A stretch of 64,000 nucleotides of DNA from Shewanella litorisediminis (GCF_016834455.1 NZ_CP069213.1:3697501-3761500); one strand, 5' to 3'. Positions 1-12,850 are shown, numbered from the stretch's first letter. Notes: generated by a model from the sequence alone, not told the origin. A program made the numbers and translations.

Positions 1-184
1 GAAAGGTCAGCCCGGTGGCGACCCGGTAATCGCCGAATACATCCATATCAAAAAACTGCGACCTGGGTCTGCCGCTGAATAAATAGTCCACCTCGGCACC
101 GCGCTCGGCAAGGGCCCTTGCCATCACCCTCGCCCGGCTCAAATGGCCATTACCCGTCCCCTGCACTCCGTACAGTATTTTCAT
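1..184 (-). CDS. Glycosyltransferase, MJ1255/VC2487 family (N-terminal part only)
   Basis: Only the first 61 codons lie in the window; the gene runs off the left edge. The start reads MKILYGVQGTGNGHLSRARV, with the Gly-rich T-G-N-G-H-L-S-R motif seen at the N-terminus of GT-B fold glycosyltransferases of the MJ1255/VC2487 type. In that fold this loop binds the nucleotide-sugar side. It sits directly downstream of the PAP2 phosphatase on the same strand, 19 bases after its stop, so the two are probably co-transcribed. That suggests a role in lipid-linked or envelope glycan metabolism, which is inference. Substrate unknown. Confidence 0.75.
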   Translation of the reverse strand, partial: MKILYGVQGTGNGHLSRARVMARALAERGAEVDYLFSGRPRSQFFDMDVFGDYRVATGLTF

Positions 185-203
185 GTTTTCAATGACATCC
201 TTA

Positions 204-716
204 TCAAATGAATTTGTCTGCCCAGACCACAGACAGGCTGCCAAGTGCAGCGCCGGCCAGAATATCCATGGGGTAATGTACCCCCAGCGCCACCCGGGAC
301 AGGCCAATCAGGCTCGCCCAAAGGTACAGGGGCAGTATGGCGGCGGGATAGATGCTGCCGATGGCACCGGCCATCACGAAGGCGGCAGCCGTATGACCGG
401 ATGGCAGGCTGAACTTGTCCGAAGGCTCAAAGCTGCAACCCAGACCTATGGCGCTGTGGCAAGGACGAGTACGGCGAATGCTGTTTTTCAGCAGCAGGTA
501 CAGGGGCAGCTCAAGCAAAAAAGCGGCCAGCGCCAGGCGCAGCAGCTCTTCTCCCCGGCTGTCGAACAGCATCAGGGCAACGCAAAGGTAGATATAGAGG
601 GGGCCATCACCGGATGCAGATACCAGCAAGGCCGGTTTGTTCAACCCGTGCTCACGGGCTCCATCGACGATGAGCAGATAACTGCATCTGTCAAACTCGG
701 CAAGGCGTGCCAGCAT
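204..716 (-). CDS. PAP2-superfamily membrane phosphatase
   Basis: This 170-residue multi-pass membrane protein has the three PAP2 signature blocks in order: K-x-x-I-R-R-T-R-P around residue 77-84, PSGHTAA near 105-111, and SRVALGVHYPMD near 139-150. The last two carry the catalytic histidines. Family members dephosphorylate lipid phosphates such as phosphatidic acid or undecaprenyl pyrophosphate. The ATG at 716 is preceded by GAGGA at good spacing. It lies upstream of a glycosyltransferase gene on the same strand. Lipid-carrier recycling for that enzyme is a reasonable guess, not shown here. Confidence 0.85.
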   Translation of the reverse strand: MLARLAEFDRCSYLLIVDGAREHGLNKPALLVSASGDGPLYIYLCVALMLFDSRGEELLRLALAAFLLELPLYLLLKNSIRRTRPCHSAIGLGCSFEPSDKFSLPSGHTAAAFVMAGAIGSIYPAAILPLYLWASLIGLSRVALGVHYPMDILAGAALGSLSVVWADKFI

Positions 717-821
717 CCAGCGTCCTCAGGATTTAACCAGGATGTCTCGAATGCTAGCTGGGGTGCGTGACGGGCAGGTGACACCCACCCGACACTTTTA
801 TGACATTCGCCGGGGCGAAAC

Positions 822-1070
822 TCAGGCTACAACGGGCTTTTGCGTCTTGGCGCGGTAAATCTTGAAGAGATGGTAAATGTTGATACAGGCAACGAAAGCG
901 TTCATGCCCGCCACCGGCCAGGCCGTGATGGCAACACCGTAGGCAACAAACAGGCTGCAGCCGACGAAGTTCAGCCATCTTAGCCAGATAATATCTTTCA
1001 TCATCAGCGAGATAGCGACCATCACCGAGGCCATGTAGCCGACGATTTCAGTCATGTTCAAAGCTTCCAT
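822..1070 (-). CDS. Small inner-membrane protein (YgjV-like)
   Basis: An 82-residue protein with two to three hydrophobic stretches (about residues 8-25, 30-50 and 52-70) and a basic C-terminus (KIYRAKTQKP). No catalytic motif is visible. Composition resembles small YgjV-like or SemiSWEET-like membrane proteins, some of which were once misnamed uroporphyrinogen decarboxylase. A GAGGTG ribosome site precedes the ATG at 1070; an internal ATG at 1055 is possible. It is the first gene of the minus-strand group at the left edge. Function unknown. Confidence 0.65.
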   Translation of the reverse strand: MEALNMTEIVGYMASVMVAISLMMKDIIWLRWLNFVGCSLFVAYGVAITAWPVAGMNAFVACINIYHLFKIYRAKTQKPVVA

Positions 1071-1410
1071 AAAGGCACCTCGATATAAGGCCCTCTGCCT
1101 TCCCTGAGCTTAATGGGGGGTCCGTGCCCCTAAAGCGATTTGTTAATTGAAACTGGAGTGAGACTGGGGACTATAGTAACAAAAGCCACCACAGAGCTGT
1201 AATAAAAAACCGTCATATGATGACAAAAGTCAAAATATTGCGCCATAAAGATTGGAAGTGATGAAATTAAACTACATAAGTGACTGGAGAGTGAGGCTCG
1301 CCAATACCGTGATTGATAACACTTTTCTTTTCAAGATTCCCTTATATACTGGCCTAAGTTCAGTGTAGAGCTGCCTAACAGCCTGATTTAGGGCGAAACA
1401 GGAGATGACT
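1071..1410. other. Intergenic region upstream of rraA
   Basis: 340 bases between two divergent genes, AT-richer than the neighbouring genes. It should hold promoters for both the small membrane protein and rraA. A TATACT hexamer at 1345-1350 is a possible -10 box for rraA, without a convincing -35 at standard spacing. I see no structured RNA or further gene. Confidence 0.4.
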
Positions 1411-1896
1411 ATGGAATACAACACCTCAGAATTATGTGACATGTTTCTGGACGTCGTGGATGTGGTAGAGCCCATGTTCAGTAATTACGGTGGTGTTAGC
1501 TCATTCGGAGGCGCCATCAGCACAGTCAAGTGTTTCGAAGACAATGGGCTGATTGCCGATGTGCTGGCTGAAGAAGGGGAAGGACGTGTCTTGTTGGTCG
1601 ATGGCGGTGGCTCCCTGCGCCGTGCTCTGATTGATGCTGCCGTGGCTGAAATCGGCGTCAACAATGGCTGGGAAGGCATTATCGTCTACGGCAGCGTCCG
1701 CGATGTGGATGCCCTGGAAGAGCTGGATATTGGTATCCAGGCACTGGCCTCCATTCCCGTGGGCGCCGATAACAACGGCATAGGCGAAATCGATATACCG
1801 GTGAACTTTGGCGGCGTCTCTTTCCTGCCCGGCGACCACATTTATGCCGACAGTACCGGCATTATTCTATCGCCCGAACCTCTGGATATCGAGTAA
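1411..1896 (+). CDS. rraA: Regulator of ribonuclease E activity A
   Basis: RraA binds RNase E in the cytoplasm and inhibits its RNA cleavage, changing mRNA decay globally. The 161-residue product has the family length and its landmarks: SELCDMF near the N-terminus, FGG and VKCFEDNGL around 25-45, [16 protein letters not shown] around 60-77, [19 protein letters not shown] near 94-112, and the C-terminal [15 protein letters not shown]. The in-frame ATG at 1405 directly abuts the GGAG ribosome site. The ATG at 1411 has proper spacing and gives the family length, so it was chosen. A strong terminator follows, so the gene is probably monocistronic. Confidence 0.95.
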   Translation: MEYNTSELCDMFLDVVDVVEPMFSNYGGVSSFGGAISTVKCFEDNGLIADVLAEEGEGRVLLVDGGGSLRRALIDAAVAEIGVNNGWEGIIVYGSVRDVDALEELDIGIQALASIPVGADNNGIGEIDIPVNFGGVSFLPGDHIYADSTGIILSPEPLDIE

Positions 1897-1918
1897 CGCG
1901 CGTTATTTCTGATTCAGC

Positions 1919-1945
1919 AAAAAGCCGGCCAGTGGCCGGCTTTTT
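1919..1945 (+). terminator. Intrinsic terminator after rraA
   Basis: A perfect AAAAAGCCGGCC / GGCCGGCTTTTT stem with a 3-base loop, followed by a T run. The A run on the other side makes it potentially bidirectional. Confidence 0.9.
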
Positions 1946-2061
1946 CATGCCACAAGAGACAGACTGGATCGCGCTTCCACGCGCCTTTGGCTGCTTTCCC
2001 GTTGCCTTTTTCCCGGCCTTTGCCACAATAACCATCAAACAATCCAAAGAATCCAAACCCT

Positions 2062-3099
2062 ATGCAGCACCTTATCGTTTTTTCTGCCAAAGACATGATC
2101 CCCATCCTCGGCAAACGCCCCGGAGAAACCCGTCTTGGAAACCACTTTTTGCTGCCCGAAGGGCCAACCCTTGCCGCCACCCTTGAGTCGGCCAAGGCAA
2201 ACGGCGCCCGATTTGCACTCCTTGGCGTGGGAGAAGATGCCGGCCCCCGTGCTAACCTGGGCCGCGGCGGCGCAACCAATGCCTTTGAGGCCATGCTCAA
2301 ATACCTGGTTAACCTGCAATCCAATCGTTTCTATCGTGGCGATGACTGCCTGCTCCTTGGCCAGCTGGACTTTGGCGATCTGCTGCCCGGGGAAGATGCC
2401 GATGTAGACAGCCTCAGAGCAGCCGTTGCCGCCATGGATGAGCGGGTCATCGAAGTGGCCACGGCCATTATGGAGGCCGGACTCGAACCCATAGTCATAG
2501 GCGGCGGCCATAACAATGCTTTTGGTTTGTTGATGTCGGTGAAAAACGCCTTCGGCCGCCCGGCCGCCGCGGTAAACCTGGATCCCCACTCGGATTTCCG
2601 ACTGCGGGAAGGACGCCACAGTGGCAACGGCTTCAGCTACGCCGCAGCAAGTGGTGCGCTGGATTTTTACCATGTACTGGGTCTGCATGAGCTGAAAAAC
2701 AGCGAGGCCAATCTCGAGCAACTGGCCACCTTTGGTGGCAGCTGGCACACGCTGCAGCAAATCTGGGTTCGGGGTGAGCTGAGCCTGGATGACGCCCTTA
2801 AGCAAATCGGCAAAAACCTGCGGGCCACCGGACTGCCGGTGGCATTGGAGCTGGATGTGGATGCCATTGCCAATATGCCATCGAGCGCCATGACAGCCGC
2901 CGGGGTCCCGCTGCTGGATGCGGCCAGGTACATCAGCCATATCGCCCGCCACTGTGATTGCGCCTATCTGCACCTGGCCGAGGCAGCTCCTTCCTGCCAC
3001 GATACCGGCGAAGACGCAGGCCTGCGTGAAACGGGGCAGAGCCTCACCGAACTGGTTTACGCCTATATTCGTGGCCGCCATTTGGCTCTCGGCGCCTGA
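2062..3099 (+). CDS. Arginase/agmatinase/formimidoylglutamase family hydrolase
   Basis: A 345-residue ureohydrolase-fold enzyme. Its metal-binding blocks are visible: IGGGHNN near residue 150 (first His ligand), NLDPHSDFR near 172-180 (the D-x-H-x-D pair), and ELDVDAI near 272-278 (the D-x-D pair). All six expected Mn ligands are present, although the usual Asp after the first His is Asn and the usual DP after D-x-D is changed. The family hydrolyses guanidino or formimino groups, releasing urea or formamide. No hut, arginine or polyamine genes adjoin it, so the substrate is open; formimidoylglutamase is the likely automated name. Confidence 0.75.
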   Translation: MQHLIVFSAKDMIPILGKRPGETRLGNHFLLPEGPTLAATLESAKANGARFALLGVGEDAGPRANLGRGGATNAFEAMLKYLVNLQSNRFYRGDDCLLLGQLDFGDLLPGEDADVDSLRAAVAAMDERVIEVATAIMEAGLEPIVIGGGHNNAFGLLMSVKNAFGRPAAAVNLDPHSDFRLREGRHSGNGFSYAAASGALDFYHVLGLHELKNSEANLEQLATFGGSWHTLQQIWVRGELSLDDALKQIGKNLRATGLPVALELDVDAIANMPSSAMTAAGVPLLDAARYISHIARHCDCAYLHLAEAAPSCHDTGEDAGLRETGQSLTELVYAYIRGRHLALGA

Positions 3100-3331
3100 G
3101 TCCTGACATCCAAAGCGCTGGTTTCAGCGCTATTCATTAAATTCGCATATTGTGGTCTAATGCGCAGTCATTGCGCGTACGCCAAAATCCTACCGGGCTC
3201 ACAAGCTTGACATTCCATGGGTCACTGGATAGGCACTGGATCACAAAGCTGGCGGCTCAAGGATTCAGCTGAAGTGCTGCTTTAGCGTACACTCGCGTTT
3301 AAACAGTTTGGGAAACAATAGGAAAGAGCAG

Positions 3332-4087
3332 ATGTCCGACGGCACATCAAATAGTACTCACTTTGGTTTCAAGACAGTCGAAGCCGATAAAAAGGCAGAT
3401 CTGGTTGCCGGTGTATTTCACTCGGTGGCAGCCAAGTACGACATCATGAACGATGTGATGTCTTTCGGGATCCACCGCCTGTGGAAACGATTCACCATCG
3501 AGACTGCGGGCGCGCGCCCCGGCATGAAGGTACTGGATCTGGCCGGTGGCACCGGGGATCTGACTGCCAAGTTTTCCCGTTTGGTGGGTGACCGCGGTGA
3601 AGTGGTTCTGGCCGACATCAACGACTCCATGCTGAAAGTGGGCCGCGCCAAACTCAGAGATCTGGGTGTGGTGGGTAACGTCAGCTATGTGCAGGCCAAC
3701 GCCGAGGCACTGCCGTTTCCTGACAACCATTTCGACATTATTACCATTGCCTTTGGCCTGCGTAACGTCACCGACAAGGACGCCGCGCTGCGCTCCATGC
3801 AGCGGGTGCTCAAGCCCGGTGGCAAGCTGCTGGTGCTGGAATTTTCCAAACCCCAGCACGAGGTGATGCGCAAACTATACGACCTCTACAGCTTTAAGAT
3901 TCTGCCCAAAATGGGGGAACTTATTGCCCAGGATGCCGGTAGCTACGAGTACCTGGCCGAATCCATCCGCATGCACCCGGATCAGGACACCCTCAAGGGC
4001 ATGATGCAAGACGCAGGCCTCGAACAGGTGGACTACATCAATATGACCGACGGCGTGGTTGCGCTGCACCGGGGTTACAAATTCTGA
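3332..4087 (+). CDS. ubiE: Ubiquinone/menaquinone C-methyltransferase UbiE
   Basis: SAM-dependent C-methyltransferase of both ubiquinone and menaquinone synthesis. The 251-residue protein equals the E. coli length when started at 3332, where GGAAAGAG provides the ribosome site. Key segments: [19 protein letters not shown] near 30-48, the SAM motif [12 protein letters not shown] near 67-78, [13 protein letters not shown] near 140-152 and LVLEFSKP. It is the first gene of a tightly packed ubiE-ubiJ-ubiB operon; its stop overlaps the ubiJ start in TGATG. Confidence 0.97.
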   Translation: MSDGTSNSTHFGFKTVEADKKADLVAGVFHSVAAKYDIMNDVMSFGIHRLWKRFTIETAGARPGMKVLDLAGGTGDLTAKFSRLVGDRGEVVLADINDSMLKVGRAKLRDLGVVGNVSYVQANAEALPFPDNHFDIITIAFGLRNVTDKDAALRSMQRVLKPGGKLLVLEFSKPQHEVMRKLYDLYSFKILPKMGELIAQDAGSYEYLAESIRMHPDQDTLKGMMQDAGLEQVDYINMTDGVVALHRGYKF

Positions 4088-4704
4088 TGGTCAAGCGGGA
4101 GCTGGCACTGATTCTTTGCGGCGCCGTGGAACTCGGCTTTGAAAAACTATTGGCCCAAACGGGTGTCAGCCCCAGACAGTACGGCCTCTATGGCAAACGT
4201 ATCGCCATCACCCTGTCTGAGCTGCCTTTTGCCCTGCACCTGATTTTCGATGACAGTGTTACTGTACTCAGCCGGGATGAAGCGCAGGCCGATGTGTCTG
4301 TCAAAGCTTCAATATCTGCGCTCTATGCCCTCAGTCAGGGCGAAAGCCTGAGCCTGCTCATCAAGAGCGATCGCCTCGATATCGATGGCGATTTAAACGT
4401 GCTCCAGGGTTTCAGCCGCCTGCTCAAAGAGCAGCAGTTTGATATTGGCGAGCCCCTGTCACGCTATATCGGCGATGGCCCTGCCCACATGTTGCAATCG
4501 GGCGGACGCAAACTCGGACAGGAACTGCAGCGCGTGGGCCACAAAACCCTCAGTCATCTCGCACAGCTTTCCACCGAAGAGTATAAGCTCGCGCCACATC
4601 GTATTGATTTTATTCATCTCAAGGACAATATTGACACCCTGGTTCAGGCCGTAGACGCCATGGAACACAGAGTCAATCAGTTAAGGGACCGCCTCACACC
4701 ATGA
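4087..4704 (+). CDS. ubiJ: Ubiquinone biosynthesis accessory factor UbiJ
   Basis: A 205-residue SCP2-domain protein. UbiJ binds hydrophobic ubiquinone intermediates and holds the soluble Ubi complex together with UbiK. The N-terminal two thirds form the SCP2 lipid-binding part (for example [20 protein letters not shown] around 100-118). The C-terminus (residues 165-205) is helical and charged, consistent with the coiled coil that pairs with UbiK. Start and stop overlap ubiE and ubiB by 1 and 4 bases, so translation is probably coupled. Confidence 0.92.
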   Translation: MVKRELALILCGAVELGFEKLLAQTGVSPRQYGLYGKRIAITLSELPFALHLIFDDSVTVLSRDEAQADVSVKASISALYALSQGESLSLLIKSDRLDIDGDLNVLQGFSRLLKEQQFDIGEPLSRYIGDGPAHMLQSGGRKLGQELQRVGHKTLSHLAQLSTEEYKLAPHRIDFIHLKDNIDTLVQAVDAMEHRVNQLRDRLTP

Positions 4705-6350
4705 CCTTCGCCAGTCTTCGCCGTGGATATCAGGTGATTCGGACACTGCTCCACTATGGCCTGGATGACGTACTGCCACCCACCCTGCTTCCTGGGTATT
4801 TCAAACTGCTGCGTCTGTGCCTGTTCTGGGTACGCAACCGCCATAAAGACAAGTGCGGCGGTGAGCGACTCAAACTCGCCATGCAGGAACTTGGGCCTGT
4901 GTACATCAAGTTTGGCCAGATGCTCTCCACCCGTCGCGATCTGCTGAGTGACGAATGGGCGGATGAATTGTCTATGTTGCAGGACAGGGTGCCACCTTTT
5001 GATTCTGCATTGGCACGTGAGGCCATCGAGGCCGAACTTAAAGCCCCCATCGACAGCCTGTTTGATGATTTCGACGATACCCCACTGGCTTCGGCGTCCA
5101 TCTCTCAGGTGCATACTGCCACCCTCAAGTCCAATGGTCAGCAGGTCGTGCTCAAGGTGCTGCGCCCCAATGTGGAGGCCAACATCAAGGCCGATCTGGA
5201 TCTGATGCTGCAGGTGGCCACCTGGGTCAATCGCTTGCTGGGCGAAGGCAATCGCCTGCGGCCGGTGGAAGTGGTGCAAGACTACCAAAACACCATTCTG
5301 GGCGAACTTAACCTCAAACTCGAGGCGCTCAATGCCATCAAGCTGAGGAATAACTTTCTCGACTCAGACGCGCTCTACATCCCCTACGTGTATGAAGAGC
5401 TGTGCCATCCCAGACTCATGGTGATGGAACGCATCGACGGCATCCCGGTATCAGACGTAGAGTCCCTCAATGCCCAGGGCACCAACCTGAAGCTGCTGGC
5501 CGAGCGTGGCGTGGAGCTGTTTTTCACCCAGGTATTCCGCGATAACTTTTTCCATGCCGATATGCACCCCGGCAACATCTTTATCAGCCGCGAACACCCT
5601 GAGAATCCATTCTACATCGGGCTCGACTGCGGCATTATGGGGAGCCTGAATGAAGAGGATAAGCGCTATCTGGCGGAAAACTTCCTCGCCTTTTTCAACC
5701 GGGATTATCATCGCATCGCCCAGCTGTATGTAGAATCGGGTTGGGTTTCAGCCGATACCGACATCCTGGCTTTCGAGCAGGCGGTCAAGCTGGTGTGCGA
5801 GCCCATGTTCAATAAGCCACTGAATGAAATCTCCTTTGGCCATGTGCTGCTGGAGCTGTTTCGCACCGCGCGGCGCTTCGATATCGTGGTTCAGCCGCAA
5901 CTGGTACTGCTGGAAAAAACCCTGCTGTATATCGAAGGTCTGGGCCGCCAGCTCTATCCTCAGCTGGATTTATGGCAAACCGCCAAGCCCTTTTTGGAGC
6001 GCTGGATGGCAGAACAGGTGGGGCCCAAAGCGATATTCAAAAAAGTGCAAACAAATTTGCCCTTCTGGTCTGATAAACTCCCGGAGTTTCCTGAACTTAT
6101 TTATGACAATCTCAAGCTTGGCCGCAAGCTTCTGGGCAGTCAGCAACAGATGCTCGACAGGTATCTCAAGTATCAGCAAAAGGCGCACAAGAGCAACTTC
6201 CTGCTTATCACCTCTGCTGTTTTGTTGATCTGCGGCACTATTTTGTTTGCCCAAACAGATACACTGTGGCTCGCATCTGCTTGTCTTGGTTCCGGCGCAC
6301 TGGTTTGGGGAGCCGGATGGAGATCCAGACCAAAGAATCGCAAATTTTAG
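4701..6350 (+). CDS. ubiB: Ubiquinone biosynthesis kinase-like protein UbiB
   Basis: Atypical ABC1/ADCK-family kinase-like ATPase needed for ubiquinone synthesis, anchored in the inner membrane by C-terminal helices. The 549-residue protein shows the family KxGQ motif ([15 protein letters not shown] near 70-84), the Ala-rich loop [12 protein letters not shown] near 130-142, VMERIDGIP, the catalytic HADMHPGN near 287-294, and GLDCGIMG in place of DFG. Two hydrophobic helices occupy about residues 497-540. The ATG overlaps the ubiJ stop (ATGA). Confidence 0.97.
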   Translation: MTFASLRRGYQVIRTLLHYGLDDVLPPTLLPGYFKLLRLCLFWVRNRHKDKCGGERLKLAMQELGPVYIKFGQMLSTRRDLLSDEWADELSMLQDRVPPFDSALAREAIEAELKAPIDSLFDDFDDTPLASASISQVHTATLKSNGQQVVLKVLRPNVEANIKADLDLMLQVATWVNRLLGEGNRLRPVEVVQDYQNTILGELNLKLEALNAIKLRNNFLDSDALYIPYVYEELCHPRLMVMERIDGIPVSDVESLNAQGTNLKLLAERGVELFFTQVFRDNFFHADMHPGNIFISREHPENPFYIGLDCGIMGSLNEEDKRYLAENFLAFFNRDYHRIAQLYVESGWVSADTDILAFEQAVKLVCEPMFNKPLNEISFGHVLLELFRTARRFDIVVQPQLVLLEKTLLYIEGLGRQLYPQLDLWQTAKPFLERWMAEQVGPKAIFKKVQTNLPFWSDKLPEFPELIYDNLKLGRKLLGSQQQMLDRYLKYQQKAHKSNFLLITSAVLLICGTILFAQTDTLWLASACLGSGALVWGAGWRSRPKNRKF

Positions 6351-6412
6351 CTAGCACTAAATAATCACAGGTTCATAATAGAACCACTTAATTTTGTAGA
6401 GAGGAATCCTTC

Positions 6413-6646
6413 ATGGGTGGTATCAGTATTTGGCAATTGCTCATCATCGCACTTATCGTGGTTCTGCTGTTTGGTACCAAGAAGTTGCGTTCTCTGGGTG
6501 GCGACCTCGGTGGCGCTATCAAGGGATTCAAAAACGCCATGTCTGATGAAGAAAAAAAGGCATTGGAAGACAAAGAAGCCTCTGCTCAAACCACACAACA
6601 GGCAACTGAAAAGAAGCCTGAGGCCGACAAGAAAGAACAGGCGTAA
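6413..6646 (+). CDS. tatA: Sec-independent translocase subunit TatA
   Basis: TatA oligomers form the pore of the twin-arginine export system for folded proteins. The 77-residue product starts [20 protein letters not shown], the short N-terminal membrane helix, followed by the [14 protein letters not shown] hinge and amphipathic helix, then a charged, disordered, Lys/Glu/Ala-rich tail. A GAGAGGAAT site precedes the ATG. It starts the tatABC operon, six bases before tatB. Confidence 0.96.
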   Translation: MGGISIWQLLIIALIVVLLFGTKKLRSLGGDLGGAIKGFKNAMSDEEKKALEDKEASAQTTQQATEKKPEADKKEQA

Positions 6647-6652
6647 TTCCTT

Positions 6653-7030
6653 ATGTTTGACGGTATCGGCTTTATGGAGCTTCTGCTCATCGCCATCATA
6701 GGTTTGGTGGTGCTTGGGCCGGAGAGATTACCTGTTGCAGTGCGTACCGTGTCCGGCTGGATCCGGGCCATGAAACGCATGGCCAATTCGGTCAAAGACG
6801 AACTGGAACAGGAATTGAAGATAGAGCAGTTACATGCCGATCTGAAAAAGGCCGAAAGCAAGGGGCTTTCCAATCTGTCGCCAGAGCTGCAGGAATCAAT
6901 CGACCAGCTCAAGCAGGCCGCACAGGAGGTTAACCGCCCCTATCAGGTCAGCGAGCCAACCCCGGAAACACCGGCGGCGACCGAAGCGACCAAAGATCCA
7001 GGCGTCGAGCCCCCTAAAGCCAACGGATAA
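6653..7030 (+). CDS. tatB: Sec-independent translocase subunit TatB
   Basis: TatB forms the signal-peptide receptor with TatC. The 125-residue protein opens MFDIGFMELL-like (here [20 protein letters not shown]), then the conserved LGPERLP hinge and an extended amphipathic helix (residues 25-95). It ends in a Pro/Glu/Ala-rich tail. It lies between tatA and tatC with gaps of six and three bases. Confidence 0.95.
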   Translation: MFDGIGFMELLLIAIIGLVVLGPERLPVAVRTVSGWIRAMKRMANSVKDELEQELKIEQLHADLKKAESKGLSNLSPELQESIDQLKQAAQEVNRPYQVSEPTPETPAATEATKDPGVEPPKANG

Positions 7031-7033
7031 TTC

Positions 7034-7786
7034 ATGTCGTCACATCAACAACCTCTGATCAGCCACCTGCTTGAGCTGCGCACCATACTGCTCAAGTGTA
7101 TTGCCGGTGTCATGCTGGTATTTGTTGCTTTGGTCTATTGGGCCAACGATATCTACCACTACATGGCCATCCCTCTGATGCAGGCACTGCCAGAAAGCTC
7201 AAGCATGATTGCCACCGATGTGGCCGCGCCCTTCTTTGCGCCCTTCAAGCTGACCTTGGTGCTGTCGTTTTTCATCGCCGTGCCCTATGTGCTTTATCAA
7301 ATCTGGTCATTTGTGGCTCCGGGGCTCTATAAACACGAAAAGCGCCTGGTGGTCCCTCTGCTTGTCAGCAGTACCTTGCTGTTTTATCTGGGTATTGCCT
7401 TTGCCTACTTCGTGGTGTTCCCCGTGGTATTCGGCTTTTTCACCAGTGTCGCCCCGGAAGGGGTCACGGTGGCAACTGACATCAGCAGCTACCTGAATTT
7501 TATTCTGAAACTCTTTTTTGCCTTTGGTTTGTCCTTTGAGATCCCCATTGCCGTGGTGCTGCTGTGTTGGGCGGGGGTAACCAGTGTCGAAGACCTCAAG
7601 GCAAAACGCCCCTATATTGTGGTTTCCGCCTTTATTATCGGAATGCTGCTGACGCCGCCGGACGTGATTTCACAAACCATGTTGGCCATTCCCATGCTGT
7701 TGCTGTTCGAAGGCGGATTGCTTGCGGCCCGCTTTTACAGTAAAAAGAGCGAAGACGAACAAGAAGAACAACCACACGCCGATTGA
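7034..7786 (+). CDS. tatC: Sec-independent translocase subunit TatC
   Basis: Six-helix inner-membrane receptor that recognises the twin-arginine signal. The 250-residue protein has the N-terminal cytoplasmic block [13 protein letters not shown], the periplasmic stretch between helices 1 and 2 with FFAPFKL, and conserved [16 protein letters not shown] near residues 88-103. [21 protein letters not shown] near the last helices is also conserved. The tail is acidic. It ends the tatABC operon. Confidence 0.97.
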   Translation: MSSHQQPLISHLLELRTILLKCIAGVMLVFVALVYWANDIYHYMAIPLMQALPESSSMIATDVAAPFFAPFKLTLVLSFFIAVPYVLYQIWSFVAPGLYKHEKRLVVPLLVSSTLLFYLGIAFAYFVVFPVVFGFFTSVAPEGVTVATDISSYLNFILKLFFAFGLSFEIPIAVVLLCWAGVTSVEDLKAKRPYIVVSAFIIGMLLTPPDVISQTMLAIPMLLLFEGGLLAARFYSKKSEDEQEEQPHAD

Positions 7787-7810
7787 ACGATTGGCCTGTG
7801 ACCGTGTTTT

Positions 7811-7845
7811 ATCGGCCTGTCCCGTCTGGGTTGGGCCGATTTTGT
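7811..7845 (+). terminator. Probable terminator after tatC
   Basis: ATCGGCC at 7811-7817 pairs with GGCCGAT at 7834-7840 and is followed by TTTTGTTATT. The 16-base loop makes it weaker than the other terminators in the window. Confidence 0.55.
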
Positions 7846-7879
7846 TATTAATGCCAAGGTAGAAATACAAGGAATAATT

Positions 7880-8422
7880 ATGCGCAGCTTTTGGCTTCTG
7901 GCCCTCGGCCTGACTTCTCTCTCTGCATCCGCGTCCGTTGAACAAGGTCTGGCCCAGTGTGCTGCGGTTCAGGACAAGCTCGACCGTCTTATCTGTTATG
8001 ACAAACTGGCCGAAAGCGTGGCCAGCAACCCTGCTGCCGCAACAGTTACCCAGCCTCAGGCTGGCGCGCCAGCGGCCGTGGTAGCCGCGACGCCGGCTGC
8101 AACAGCAGTGAGCGCCGCCCCTGTTGCTCCTGTTGCCCCTGTGTCTCAACCCGCCCCGGCTATGGAAGATAGTTTTGGCAAGGTGAAAAAGACCGAGGCA
8201 GAACCTGAGCGTATTGAACTGGTGATTTCCGCACTGGAAACCGATGCCTATAACAACCTCAAGATAAGCTTTACCAATGGCCAGGTGTGGAAACAAACCG
8301 ACGGTCGCAAATTCAAGCTGAAAACCGGTGAAAACGTCTACATCGAAAAAGGTGCCCTTGGCGCTTTCTATCTGGGCCTTGAGAGCCGCAACACCACCAT
8401 CAGGGTAAAACGTCTTAAGTAA
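7880..8422 (+). CDS. Secreted protein of unknown function
   Basis: A 180-residue protein with a signal peptide (MRSFWLLALGLTSLSASAS). A cysteine pair follows in QCAAVQDKLDRLICYDKLA (about residues 26-44), then a low-complexity Ala/Val/Pro linker (50-95) and a compact C-terminal domain (105-180). The two-cysteine segment resembles the start of VasI/TagO-like type VI-associated proteins, but no secretion genes lie nearby and the likeness may be only local. It follows tatC and precedes tatD. Confidence 0.7.
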   Translation: MRSFWLLALGLTSLSASASVEQGLAQCAAVQDKLDRLICYDKLAESVASNPAAATVTQPQAGAPAAVVAATPAATAVSAAPVAPVAPVSQPAPAMEDSFGKVKKTEAEPERIELVISALETDAYNNLKISFTNGQVWKQTDGRKFKLKTGENVYIEKGALGAFYLGLESRNTTIRVKRLK

Positions 8423-8445
8423 CTATCTCATTACCTTAAGTGAAT

Positions 8446-9241
8446 ATGCCCCGTTACCTGGACATTGCCGTCAACCTGATAGGCAGTGCGCTCGAGAGCG
8501 ATATTGAAGCTGTGATTGCCGGCGCTGATGCCGCCGGCGTATCACCGCTTATCGTCATTGGCAGCAGCCTCGAAGAGAGCGAGGCGGTTTTGGCCGCCTG
8601 CCAGCGTTTCCCCGGCAAGCTTTATGGCACGGCCGGAGTGCATCCCCATCACGCCTCAACCTGGCATCAGCAAAGCACGGCACTGCAGCGCCAACTGTGC
8701 GGTGACAGCGCCATAGTCGCCGTGGGTGAGTGTGGCCTCGACTATAACCGCGATTTTTCTCCCCGCCCCAAACAGCGTGAAGCCTTTGCGGCCCAGCTGG
8801 CGCTTGCCTGTGAGCTGGGAAAGCCTGTATTGATGCACGAGCGCGATGCCCACGATGACTTTATCGCCATTGTGAGAGAGCATTGCAGCCAGCTCGGCGG
8901 CGCCTTGCTGCACTGCTTTACCGGCACCGCCGTCCAGATGGAAGCCTACATAGAACTTGGGCTTCACCTGGGTATCACTGGCTGGGTCTGCGATGAGCGC
9001 CGGGGCCTGGAGCTGGCCGAACTGGTGAAAGACATCCCCATCGAGCGGCTACTGATTGAGACCGACAGCCCTTATCTGCTGCCAAGGTCGATGCGCCCCA
9101 AACCCAAGTCAGGCAAAAACCTGCCACAGTACCTGCCCTATATTGCCAACGAAATTGCTCGCCTCAGAGGGGAAGACCCCGGTGACTTTGCCCGGCAGGT
9201 GTACGACAACAGCCTGGCGTTCTTTGGTCTGGACAGGGCCC

Positions 9242-9249
<8 letters not shown>
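8446..9249 (+). CDS. tatD: TatD-family metal-dependent DNase
   Basis: TIM-barrel metal-dependent hydrolase with 3'-5' exonuclease activity in E. coli. Visible motifs: LDIAVNLIGSAL at the N-terminus (the usual D-x-H-x-H pair is altered, as in E. coli TatD), AVGECGLDYNRDF near 90-102, PVLMHERDAHDDF near 125-137, LLHCFTG, and LLIETDSPYLLP near 202-213. ATG 8446 was chosen; a GTG six bases upstream is equally in frame, and neither has a good ribosome site. It sits close to tatABC but does not take part in export. Confidence 0.93.
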
Positions 9250-12141
<2,892 letters not shown>

Positions 12142-12157
12142 CCCTCTGTCTCCAGCC

Positions 12158-12184
12158 AAAAGCCACCCCGCGGGTGGCTTTTTT
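12158..12184 (+). terminator. Intrinsic terminator after hemB
   Basis: AAAAGCCACC pairs with GGTGGCTTTT around a short CCGCG loop, followed by six T. Confidence 0.9.
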
Positions 12185-12310
12185 GTTTTCAGCACAAAAG
12201 GTGATCCAGCCCAAAGCCTCGGACACCCGTACTTCCCTTGTGCTCACAACCATGGTTGGATAACCCCATAATGCGCGGCCAGGTTGCTGCCCCTTCGCTT
12301 GTGAGGAAAC

Positions 12311-12850
12311 ATGATGCACAATAACGTTAAAGCTTTATTGGCCACTACAGCCCTGTTTTTTACTGCGCCCCTGCTGGCGGACTCAGGCTGTGGTTTCGAG
12401 AATAAATCCGGTGGTGTGTTTGCCACCTGCAGCGAGGAGAAACAGGAAGTGATCCTGACCGGCATCGTTGAGGCCCAGCGCCTCGTGACCGAATTACCCG
12501 AATTTGCCGAGGGTTATAAAACCTATGAGGTGAATACTGCGGCCCTTGACCCCATCAAGGCCGAAACCGAAGCCACCGAAATTGTGGTGATCATCGGCAC
12601 CTGGTGCCCCGACTGCCACCGTGAAACCCCGCGTTTTATCCGTATTATGGAAGACGTGGCCAACCCCAATATCAAGGTGACCTACATTGGGGTGGACCGC
12701 GCCAAGGCCGACCCTGAGGGCCTGGCCGCCAAGTATGATTTCAAGCGCATTCCCACCTTTATCGTGATGCAAAAAGGTGAGGAAATCGGCCGTATCGTCG
12801 AGCGCCCAACAGAGTCACTGGAAATCGATTTGGCGAACATTCTGAAGTAG
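12311..12850 (+). CDS. Periplasmic thioredoxin-fold protein
   Basis: A 179-residue protein with a signal peptide (residues 1-24) and a thioredoxin fold with the redox motif GTWCPDCHRETP near residues 97-108. Cis-proline is in RIPTFIV. CPDC rather than CGPC suggests a specialised reductase or oxidase of the TlpA/ResA kind. Two further cysteines (SGCGF and FATCS) lie just after the signal peptide and may form a structural disulfide. ATG codons at 12311 and 12314 are both possible after GAGG. Partner unknown. Confidence 0.8.
   Translation: MMHNNVKALLATTALFFTAPLLADSGCGFENKSGGVFATCSEEKQEVILTGIVEAQRLVTELPEFAEGYKTYEVNTAALDPIKAETEATEIVVIIGTWCPDCHRETPRFIRIMEDVANPNIKVTYIGVDRAKADPEGLAAKYDFKRIPTFIVMQKGEEIGRIVERPTESLEIDLANILK

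Noticed and set aside
2035-3081. 348-codon minus-strand frame opposite the ureohydrolase
   Set aside because: It is the antisense shadow of a gene with clear metal motifs; its product has no domain.
7880-8422. Type VI secretion accessory gene
   Set aside because: Only a short cysteine-pair segment resembles VasI/TagO proteins, and no type VI genes are in the window.
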